The position numbers were made by a program, and so were the translations under genes. The notes under the pieces were generated by a model. The model was not told the DNA's origin and did not search any database. It worked only from the letters and a program-made list of their open reading frames with translations. Below, in pieces: positions 50,601 through 60,295 of a stretch of DNA of 64,000 nucleotides; the first letter of the stretch is position 1, and every line of letters starts with the position of its first letter. Source of the stretch: Trichoplusia ni (taxonomy: Eukaryota > Arthropoda > Insecta > Lepidoptera > Noctuidae); assembly GCF_003590095.1 (NCBI RefSeq), contig NC_039499.1, positions 4,774,001 to 4,838,000 of the forward strand. The letters run 5' to 3'.

Positions 50601-53312
50601 CCGGCCGAGGATCGAACCCGGGACCTCAGAGCTAGCGACACCTGGAAACCGGTGCGTGCGCCACTCGACCACGGAGGTCGTCAGCGTCGAGATAAGGATT
50701 AAGTTGATTTATATTAGACGCAAACACGTTTAACTGTCTAAGCTATACACTTCTTACTAAAGAATAATTTATTTATACTAATTCTTCAGTCATTTTTGCT
50801 GCTCAAGATAATTATTTACTGGTGTGTATTTTAAACCATTGCCACGCCTAAATTCGAATTAAGTCTTATAGTTTTTAATGCTAACATGAGCAATTACCAT
50901 TAATGAGTACCTATCATGTGTTCATCAACGCACAAAATCGTTGTTTTTTGTTATAATTGCTTGCTATTAAGATAGATCGCGGAAGTGCGAGCAAGACTTA
51001 AAAGGATAATACAAAAAAAAACACTTCAGAAATGAATATTATTATTATCTATTATTCAATCCGATACAAACAGATACTGAACCATTTTGATTAAGAGGAT
51101 ATTTTGTATTATAAAGTACCAGTACATGTACTATAATATATATTATGTATGACACACTAAACGTGGCGTTTAGTTTTTTTTCGAATGCTTTAATTCGGTT
51201 AATATTTTCTTAAGAAAAAATAATTGCACGATCTAGAAATTTTGTATTTACTTCCAATATTATTACGACTCACTCGTGCAAGAAATTGAGGTGGCTTTAA
51301 ATCACTATCTTTGCAAATCAGCAAACAATACGCCTGCATATTTCGTTTAGAATTACTTTTCCTAAGAGACATGTAGTTAGATATATTCGAGGATACACTT
51401 ATAAAAATCTGCCTATTTAAATCTGCATTAGGCTAACAAGTATTCTGTATTTACAATACTTATACCTAACACCCGTTATTATTCAAGGAGGCTTTGTCCC
51501 ATTTATAAATTTTCTTAATAATTCACCGCTGTTTTTTTAAACTTCTTCAGATCGTTAAAATAAGAAAAATAGACGGCTTCAGCATAAGATCTTCATAAGA
51601 TCCAAAGATAATTTTAAGGCCTACGTTATCCGTAGTCTATTGACATAAGTAATTAAATCCATCCTTGTAACATCGCACCGTCACGACGGCCATTACAAGC
51701 ACGCGATAGCTAGACCTGTTCATTACTGGTTCCTGCACCTTGGCAGAGCTCAGCAAAGCTGGTTATTATCGCTTTACGTTAATTGCTGGATGACATAACT
51801 TGAAGCTGTGTTTTTTATGCTTCGTTGAAAACGTTAAGCTGTGAATCCGGTGACGAGAATAATTATTATTTATTTAATAACGGATTACTCATGCGTATTT
51901 AGCAGGATCAGCGACTAGTTTTGAGTTTTTAATAATGATCTTAGCTGAACACCACGTTCACAAATAAAGTTCTCCTTATCATTTAGTAGTCTTGACATAA
52001 GCCTATCATGATAAAGTAGATATTAATTATTCCAAGCTACTGAACTTGTAATCTTTCAAATTTCATTCACACATAGTCATGTTATACTTCTAATAACATC
52101 CTATTACGCGCGTTTATATCAGCTTAGCTTTAAGATAGTAATTAACGAGTCTAATCTTCGCTTCCAGCCACAAAGAGCTCCAGGCCTCCAAGCTATAGTC
52201 CACCTGCAGGCCGACGAGGAGTCAGGAGTGGAAGGTGACCTGATCTTCACGCAAATCGTGCCGAACGGTCCCGTCAGCATCGAGGGTAACATCACAGGTC
52301 TAGCGGCAGGCCTGCACGGCATCCACGTGCATCAGACAGGCGCTGTCAAGGATAACTGCAAGGAGATTGGACCTCATTTCTTGGCGTTCTATGTAAGCAA
52401 TCTGTATACCTGTCTTACGTAGTTACGTAGTAAATCTTGTTCATAATGTGTATGGTAATAAAACCATTAATATAAGCCGTACGCAGCCGCCATACGATGC
52501 GTTTTAGTAACACAAGTACGGTTGATGTTATGAAATGATACCAATAGATGGCGTTGTATGTACTGTGTAAAGCCCGTTCGTTTTCGTCTTTGATTTTCCT
52601 CAATCTTAGAAACTCCAAAGGTTGTTTTTTATGCTAAAGTCCTATTACATAGTAACTTATGGAAAAATAATCTGAGGCCAACTCTGATTCTTCAGTTGTT
52701 TTACTTAATCGTACGAATCACAAATGTTTTAGGTATTATACTGAACAGTGAACAACAATCAGCAACAATATATGATAAAAATGTGCTTACGGATTCTCAT
52801 GAATTTAAAAACTTAAATACAATTTATTTTTCAAATAGAACTCATCCAGTGGTCTACCAGCTGTAGAGCCTTACTTTTGACATCACACTTTACGGCCTAT
52901 AGCGGCATCTCTTTCACAACTGCAAGTCTAACATAAATAGGTTGTATGACCCAAAAAATCTGCTATCCACCACCATCCCTTAAGGATCCATATTACAGGG
53001 AATAGTAATGTGGGGTTCAGGCATCATTTTCATCTAAAATTTTCATTCCATTTACAGGGTCGCCACGGCGGGCCTCGCGACAGCGTGCGCCACGTCGGCG
53101 ACCTCGGGAACATCAAAGCTGAAGAGGGAGTCCTCTCCGTTAAGATCGTCGATCACCTGATATCCCTTGCTGGGCCTCGGTCCATCGTCGGAAGGTCTCT
53201 TGCCATTTCTAAAGGGGAAGACGACTATGGCAGAGCCAGTACTGAGGACAGCGCTCTCACTGGTACCTCAGGCCCAGCTGTAGCTTGTGGGATTATTGGT
53301 TACCTACATTGA
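47668..53312 (+). CDS. Secreted SOD-like protein lacking catalytic residues, 239 residues
   Basis: Four phase-0 exons: 47668-47844 (59 codons), 48933-48995 (21), 52168-52392 (75) and 53058-53312 (84 plus TGA). The start MNLRLHVFLGQFIWLWAVL is a signal peptide. An unconserved stretch of about 60 residues precedes the SOD domain (about 85-238). Preserved positions: His133 and His135 (GIHVHQ), His150 (GPHF), His158, His167 and Asp170 (RHVGDLGN), and the disulfide cysteines. Two key residues are changed: the copper-ligand His before ADD is Ser206 (LAISKGEDD), and the catalytic Arg is Ala229 (GPAVACGII). The family motif FHVHEFGD is also altered to IHVHQTGA. It is probably a non-enzymatic Cu/Zn-SOD-fold protein, like insect Rsod ('related to SOD'). 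The last exon is 255 bp, as in the active SOD at 29716. Confidence 0.88.
47845..48932 (+). other. Intron 1 of the SOD-like gene
   Basis: 1.1 kb, AT-rich, with good borders (gtaagt ... atttcag). Nothing else recognised. Confidence 0.6.
50184..50442 (+). mobile_element. Short non-autonomous Helitron, copy 2
   Basis: Starts TCTATACTAATATATAAAGC after A and ends 'gcgggcaacagCTAG' before T. It is nearly identical to 26707-26981 apart from indels and a longer (GTTT)n run. It lies inside the A/T-rich tail of a family 1 SINE. Confidence 0.82.
50444..50682 (-). repeat. tRNA-derived SINE, family 1, copy C
   Basis: The - strand head GACGACCTCCGTGGTCGAGTG ends at 50682, B box GGTTCGATCC, and tail 'ataataaataaatgcgg' at the left. 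Very similar to copies A and B in SOD intron 2. The tail continues left of the Helitron as 'ataaataa' (50176-50183). Confidence 0.85.
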
Positions 53313-54032
53313 TTTGTCTGACGTTGTGTTGAATTGTGATATTGTGTTTATACTTTTAATATAGCGTATGAATGTTTTTTGTTTTTATTTGGTTGTAAAG
53401 TCGGTCTTCATATGTTTTCAGTATGTTTTTGACAGTCAGATATTTTTTTCATATTTTGCGTGTGCTCTATAAACTAGATTTCGAGCTAGGATTCGTGTCA
53501 TTTCTATCACTTGTAACAAATTGACAAGTCTAAGGGATAGTTTTATTATAATACAGATGATGCAAATAAGGGAAATAAATTAAAACGACGAAATTCAGTA
53601 ACCAACGGATATATTAGATGTATAAAAAATCTTTTTTTTTTAACAAAAATGCAAATACAAGAAAAATGAATCAGAAACAGCACCACATACCAAAAGTACG
53701 GAAGTATTGATTGCAGAGGTATAACTTGTATTTATTGTGATGTTGCGCTTAACACTAGCTAGTTACGCCTAAACCGAAGTAATAAATAATGATGGTGAGA
53801 CGGACGGCCATCAAACGATACAATGAAAATATTGTGATGTTTTACAAGTTCATTAAAAAGGCGGTAGTAAGCAAAAAGTATTAAATACTTCACAAAAGAG
53901 GTTGAAAACAAAACCGCTTTCAAATAAACTTAACCCTCGTTCCGCTCTTAATTTCCATGATTTAAATACAAAAAATAAGTTGTTTTTTAATATAAAAGTT
54001 GTAAATTGATTTTATATTACATCTAGCTTAGT
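53313..54032. other. Convergent 3' flanks of the SOD-like gene and ACBP
   Basis: A 720 bp spacer between converging stop codons. It contains AT-rich 3' UTR-like sequence only. Confidence 0.6.
53574..53579 (+). terminator. Candidate poly(A) signal of the SOD-like gene
   Basis: AATAAA about 260 bases after the TGA at 53310-53312. No earlier canonical AATAAA was seen, though AATATA-like variants occur closer. Confidence 0.35.
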
Positions 54033-57000
54033 TTACTGGAGGCCGTGGCTGGCGATGAGGGCTTCGACCTTGGCAATGTAGGCCTTCTGTGCGTCCTCCT
54101 TGGAGACTCCGCGCTGTTTGCTCCACGCCTCGAACTTAGCCTTGCCCTTCAGGTCCAGGAAGCCGGGGGCCTCTGAGGATGGAAAAAAAAATTAGTATTT
54201 GAGTAAAATTATTGCATTTATAGGAAGTACTACGTCAAATTGGATAGAAACTAACCAGCTATAACGAGGAAAAAAGACAAATACTGGAATCGTGAATCGC
54301 TACCTCGCAAACGTGGTGATCAATTTCTTATTTGGGAATTTATAACATAGCTTGCTTACATATTTCTAGATATTCGAATCTACAATTAATGAACAGAAAC
54401 ATATCGTCTCTCTTGCTCATATAACGTTCTTAATGTCTTACTCATGTTTACGGCATCTAATTAAATGAATGAGGTAGATAATTACGCGTAGCCGATAACC
54501 TATATTCTCTGACGCAATTCAAAGATGAAGCGATGTACGTCAATCAGACCCGCCCTTACTATAACTCTTAAATACATATTTGATTTAAACGCGGACTCTG
54601 CGATTCTGGTAGATACGTTTGAGAAGACTACCGTATTTCATCTATTTTGCAGCTAATCAAGTACAAGACTTTCGAATAGAAACAAAACTTTAAAAAAAAT
54701 TATTAAGATATTTTTTCTATGGGTGTATATGTACTTCAGTTGTCTTTTCCAAGTCAATTAAGAAACTAGATTTCTAGACGACACAAATATTTGTATGACA
54801 AGTCAAAATGTCATTCAACAGTACTAAGACGCATTTAAAAGTAAAATATTTATAAACAAAGAATTGCTACATACACATGCTGTTTATCTTTAAACAAGAA
54901 CAATGGGCTATTATTAAGAAAAAAGTAGGCATTTATCATGTTTGTACACGCTGACATATTTTAAGTCTTATTTTTGAAAAGGTAAGTTTCAAAATCCATT
55001 GGCATTTACACCCGAGTCAGTCAGTCAGTAGGAAGGTAATACACATGATACAATTTGATGCAATTTACATCAATTGATTTAACCTAAATAAAGCTTGTCT
55101 TTGATATCTATAAGAAAGATATCAAAATGAATTATTTTAAACTTTATCATAACGATAAGCGGTTTATTAATGATTGATATAATATTTAACGTCAGTTTCG
55201 TGATTATTTTGCTACTAATCTGTGATTGTGAGGGCTTGATTTGTTTAAATGATAGAGGTATGACCGTGGCTATTTTTTATCGGGTCGGATCTAATTGGAA
55301 TAGGCTGAAGTAAGGTCTAGATAACAAATATATAAGTGGCAAGTTGGTTTATATTATTTCTTCTTATATTCGACACAGATTTCTATATGTGAAGTGATCT
55401 TATTGATTCTTAAAATCATAACGCTCTGTGCATGGTCGACGTACCTATGCGCCGCCGTATTTTTAACTAACTTGAAATAAGTAGAAGTTTGATCGATTTG
55501 AAAAGCCTCTTATTACAAATATTTAATTCTATCGTAGGTTTATGGTGTGAGTCAGCTATTTTCGACCAAACTGTGACTAGAACTAGCATCTAAGTATTTA
55601 CTTTTTCATTTACTCTCTTTTATGTCGCTATTTACAGTAAATACATCTTGATTCTCGAATTGAGGGTTTCAGAAATCACACGATATACCTCTTCTAATTG
55701 CCTCGCCACATTCCATATGAATGACATGGACCCTATAATTGGAGCGCAGTCAGCAGCAGAAATTGGTTAACACCATTCAAGTGCAAGTATTCAAGAGTCA
55801 CCTTTTAGGTTTGGTTTTGAGTATTTTAGCCTCCTTTGTTTAGAAGGAAAAAATAGAGAATCTAATTCCTGGTGTGTCTTTTTATACAAACAAAATATTA
55901 ATAATCAATCGACTGATTTATTTTAGTGGCATCCATTTAACCTTTATTATTGTTTTACTTTTATTTTTAGTCGCATTTTATAACTAAGTTTCAAGACAAG
56001 AAAAATAAGATAGTTTATTAGCAAAACAAAAATGATTAAGTATGTAATCGCGTTCAACCTGCCTAATTGCATTTTATCACAACAGCAACAACTCATTGAA
56101 TTTGATTGTGTTATTGTTTTGTAAAATTTGATGTTGTAACCCAACTTTTGCTCCTGACCGTAGGTACTAGACACATGCCAGATGAATCCCACAATCCAAC
56201 AGATCGGATGTCCTGCTTCACGACCGCGCGGATATTGTTAATTTGCATACATACAGCATGATTTACACACAATAGTGTCAAGTGTTGTTTCATTTTCACA
56301 TAATTAGTTATTTCACTATTAATTTGTTATTTGTTTACGTGGGGTAACAATAGATGTGGTGAGACGCGGGAACTTGGCTATCAAGGTTTTTCTGATGTTG
56401 ATGATTAATTGCTATAATTTTGAGAAACTTAAGACAACTGCAAAATTACATGTTAAAAAATGGCCTTATCAAGTATGAAGATTTGGTCGTCGAAGAACAC
56501 GGCTTGAAGGTTTCGAAACCCCAGCTTTCAGACTGAATTCTTAAAAACTCAGAAATCGCAGCGAAGCGGAAAATATTTGTAATGAAATACTGTAGAAAAA
56601 TTCAAAAAGTTTCGAGTCCTGTTATATTTTTTCCATTATGGTACTATTATTTTTTTAAGTCTGCAGTTAACTGAGCAACTATCACTACAACTCATACTAA
56701 ATCTTCCATATTTCGTTAATTCAAAATAGTTTCTAACATCTGTAAATCCAATCGCATATTTGTTTCGCACGGCAAGTGAACTTGGTAACTCCACGCCAAA
56801 TCGTTTCGCGTGATGATCACATACCATTTGCTTGTGCAAACAGAACATATTTTCGTAAATAACAACGCATAAACAAACACTCTGTATCTATATAGAAGGT
56901 GTTATCTAATCAATATCAATACGATAACCGAGGTCGATAGCGTTTGACATTAACTTGACTCATGTGGAAACTTCAATTGCGTTTATAAAAATATACTTTT

Positions 57001-59704
57001 GAAGTGACTTTAAACTGGTTTTCAATTCCTCTGTACTTTTTTTCATTGTTACCTTGGAACTACAGAGTGGATAAATTTTGTTGATTATTTTTTCATTTAA
57101 CGTGAAATATCATTTGGTCCCACAAAAATTTCGTCAAGTGACAATACACTTGACGAAATTTTTGTGTGTTTGTTAAAATAATATTATTATTATGTTAAAT
57201 TATTTAGTCTTCGTTCTATAATCGAATTAAAGTATTGGTTGGGGAACCGTCATTAGGACAACTGATAAAGTATGAAGTCTTGACCCTATTTTTGAAGGCA
57301 ATTAGAATAGGATCGATCTGGCTAGTTTGTGGATAAGTCAGAACTGGCTTACTAGGTTACCATCGAAACATTATTATCTAAATTTTTGAGATGGTAACCC
57401 TATGATTACGAGAGAATGTCTCTTATCATAAAAAACACGCAAGAAGTTTCAATGTAGCAGTTTAAAAAATAAACGTTAAAAAACACAACTCTTTCGCATA
57501 TCATTAATTTTGATAGCAATATTAAGTTAAACCACATTATCAATGCAGCAAGCTCACAATAATCCCAGTATTTACGACACACGTGCTATTTTTCAGTAAC
57601 CGATCACGGAAGCCTGCTATTAGGGACACGAATCGTCCATTATATTCAGGGCACTATGAAAATAACGTAATGGGTGTGATTAGATAGCTGGACTAGATTT
57701 GTAGAGTGATACCTACATTTAATTCCACTGTTGGTAAAACCCTAGTATTGATCGGTGATGAGTATTGCCAGTACTAAAAATTTAGATAATAAGTACTATT
57801 AAAGTCACTGACAAGTGTTATAGTATAGCCATAAACGATTTGCTTTTACATAAGTAGCATAAGAGTATATTTTGAAACCACTTGCTTGAATCAAAAGTTG
57901 CAACGGAACGTACTCAAAAAATATAATTTGAGGACCATTGACGGGGATTACGTAATGCTAAACAAATCTTGCTTTATGATTGTCCCTTTTAAACAGCCAC
58001 TCTACGAACACGGCAGAGCGTCTATCAGCTTACCTATCTACGTATATTATTTTCACGGTTCGTTAATAAGTCTGCATGATTCATCCTAATAGACTTCACG
58101 CTTCTATAATTTTATGGGGGTATACCGTGAAATGCGACATTTTAAACCCAATTACTTCGACAAAAGATAAAGAGAATTATTCGCAATTTTGTTTGATTCG
58201 TACAAGGCAATCAAAGACGCTTTATCGTTATTCAATTGCCAACTCATTACCACGGTGATATAAAATATGCAATTTCACTATTTGTTGGTATTGGGTACAT
58301 GCGAAACAGTCACATTCTTGTTGCCTTAATAGACTAATTATACTTACAACGTATCGAATACAGCGACTGATAGTCGATACGAAAGCTGCGGATAATTACA
58401 TTGATACGACGTAAATGACGCACAGATTATCGAAGATTTATTTTAACCAAGATTGGTCGACTAAGGCATATTAATGTTTTGGTATGACAGTCGTTGTTAG
58501 GACGATCATACACGGACTGATTTATACAATTTGATTGTTTTAACAGTCGATAAAACATAAATAACTTTTTGCTAGTACGGTACAGTACGGCCGATATAAC
58601 TTGGCGCTCCGGAAAAGAGATGAAAGTTTAGTTAAGCGAAATCAAAGTATACAAGCCAGTTGTGTAAAACAGTGACAATGATGTTTTGTTGCTCTTTCCC
58701 GACCTACCAAGTTACGCCGCCGCGCCGGCCTCTCTATAGACGCTTTATAATGCGTTGTCCCGCGTGCACAACCACTACAGTTTAAATTTAGGAGGTGTTG
58801 ATAGGCACCAGGTCGAGGAAACGGATGACGAAGAACAGATGAAGTAGACTCTTCAACTTTTATTTGAAGCGCACCGGTATGTGGGTTACGGGTGCGCTAA
58901 GGGGAATACCTTAGGTGCTTCGTCTGGGTGCGCTTCGTGGAATATCTGGGCCTTAATGTATTAATGTAGCACATCATTTATATTACGTACAGTTAATTTT
59001 GTTATAGTAAGAAACCTAGAGGCGAATGTATTTATTCTCTTTTTTGTAATTTTACTAGCTTTCAGTCGTGCTTATACTGAATTTACAGAACATTATACCT
59101 GCATTCAAAACTGTTTAAAAACTGGTTAATTTAGGCTTTAAAATTACACTGAACAAAGCAATTACGACGCGAATGCTGAATGAATTCGCATAATTTTTCG
59201 ATTTATATCCATCCATCAGTCTATGCATTTTATTTAGTAAGATTTTTGAACATTTTGCCGCAAAGTCCAATCTTAAAACTTTCGACTGCACACCAAATCA
59301 AACAGATTGTTGAGTTTCGACAAGCGCATGTAGTTTCTGATTTAGAAGTCAGAAACTAACAGATTTCTTAAAATATTAAAGTTCTTTCCAAGTACTAGCC
59401 ATTAAAAAAATACCTAAAAAATGACGATTATCATGTCGCGAAAAAGCGAATGTTGATCATCACCTCTCAATAGTGACACATCCTGATATTCAAAGCAAAC
59501 CAAAAGAATGTTGATCATCACCTCTCAATAGTGATACATTCCTCATCTTTCTGTTTATCTCCGGTCAGTATAGTTGTGCTACTCACTTGAGGGGTCTGAG
59601 TCTCCGACTGTGGCCTGCTTGAAGTAAGCGTACAGCTCCAGGAGGTCGGCGTCACTGGGCAGCTTCTTCAGGTTCTTGACGTCAGCGGCGGCTTTGTCGA
59701 ATTG
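54033..59704 (-). CDS. Acyl-CoA-binding protein, exons 2 and 3 (first coding exon not found)
   Basis: Small cytosolic four-helix protein that binds medium- and long-chain acyl-CoA esters, buffering and carrying them for lipid metabolism. Exon 59704-59587 (39 codons plus one base) gives QFDKAAADVKNLKKLPSD and LLELYAYFKQATVGDSDPS. Exon 54172-54033 (two bases plus 45 codons and TAA) gives KAPGFLDLKGKAKFEAWSK to the end KAYIAKVEALIASHGLQ. Phases join as A|AG = Lys. The ligand-contacting Tyr and Lys of LYAYFK, the Lys of KGKAKFEAW and the Tyr of KAYI are present. The 85 residues plus an expected MSL-type start of about five residues match the usual 86-90. That first exon should be right of 59704 but was not identified, and may lie beyond 64000. 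The intervening intron is 5.4 kb. Confidence 0.92.
57121..57166. repeat. Perfect 20-bp inverted repeat (hairpin)
   Basis: CACAAAAATTTCGTCAAGTG, six-base loop ACAATA, then the exact inverse. It lies in the ACBP intron. It may be the core of a miniature element or a hairpin precursor; no flanking target duplication was found. Confidence 0.92.
59448..59539 (+). repeat. Local duplication of a ~34-bp segment (58-bp period)
   Basis: 'gaatgttgatcatcacctct' followed by 'caatagtga' occurs at 59448 and again at 59506, nearly identical. It sits about 50-140 bases downstream of the ACBP exon 2 donor in transcript sense. Confidence 0.85.
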
Positions 59705-59893
59705 CTGGAAACAAAACACAGGATATGTAAATATTGAAATAAGGATATACTTATGGGTACCTTCTTACTTAATACGGCTGAATACGGAATGCCATGTTTT
59801 GATTGGCTGTAGAATCTTATGCTGTCTTTGTATTTTTAAAGAGTAGTTCAAGAGTTGTGTTTATTTCTTTTGAACATACATGCTGGCTATTGA

Positions 59894-60295
59894 CTGTTGG
59901 TCTAGTGGTTACTAGTCTTGATTGCTACACTAGAGGTCGTGGCTGCGATTAGGATTGAAATGCTACTTTTACGGATTTTGTCGCGGTTTAATATTTGATT
60001 TTAGTTCCCGACGTTTCGACACCTTTGCAGGTTTCATGGTCACGGAAACCTGACCAGACTGCCCGTGCCGTGAATTATTAAATCGCGATAAAATCCGTGA
60101 AAGTAGTTTCATTTTAAATGTCTAACATTCGCGTAAACCTAAGAAACCACTATGCGATTAGGATTTTTTTCGATGTGTTGAGCCCGATCATTTGTACTGT
60201 GTCTGAAGTAATATACAAGTAAGTTTATCAGTTGTCTAGTACTCAAAATAGATTTTGCTTTGGACAAGATGGCGTTGTGTGCAAGTTGCGATAAA
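59894..60295 (+). repeat. tRNA-derived SINE, family 2, interrupted
   Basis: Head 'gactgttggtctagtggtta' to 'gaggtcgtggctgcgattag', then an inserted fold-back element, then body 'gtactgtgtctgaagtaata', 'tcagttgtctagtactcaaa' and the end 'gacaagatggcgttgtgtg'. The order matches the intact copy at 40385-40615. Confidence 0.75.
59957..60152. mobile_element. Fold-back repeat inserted in a SINE, 13-bp target duplication
   Basis: TGCGATTAGGATT flanks it at 59944-59956 and 60153-60165. The left arm 'ctacttttacggattttgtc' and right arm 'ataaaatccgtgaaagtagt' are inverse, and the right end extends to 'gtctaacattcgcgtaaacc'. The centre holds 'cgacgtttcgacacctttgc' and 'catggtcacgg'. The variable-length duplication and one-sided truncation suggest target-primed (retroelement) insertion. 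Confidence 0.75.

Larger units (their letters stand above)
50022..50715 (+). repeat. tRNA-derived SINE, family 3, split by later insertions
   Basis: Head 'ctattatccgagtggttgag', B box GGTTCGATCCC at 50078-50088, body to 'gaaatcctccgcgagataa' (50179). The remainder 'cgagataaggattaagttga' resumes at 50688. The order matches the uninterrupted end at 22816-22842 (cccccgcgacacaaggattaag in two parts). CGAGATAA is duplicated at 50172-50179 and 50688-50695. Confidence 0.75.
48996..52167 (+). other. Intron 2 of the SOD-like gene, with a nested mobile-element block
   Basis: A 3.2 kb intron (gtaagt ... cttccag). Between 50022 and 50715 it holds a family 3 SINE interrupted by a family 1 SINE, itself interrupted by a Helitron. 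The rest is AT-rich without recognised content. Confidence 0.6.
54173..59586 (-). other. Large intron of the ACBP gene
   Basis: 5.4 kb, AT-rich, with borders gtgagt ... ctcag on the - strand. It contains the perfect hairpin at 57121-57166 and the duplicated 34-bp segment at 59448-59481/59506-59539. The open frames within (for example 56636-56848 and 57886-58089) show no domains or splice context. Confidence 0.6.
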
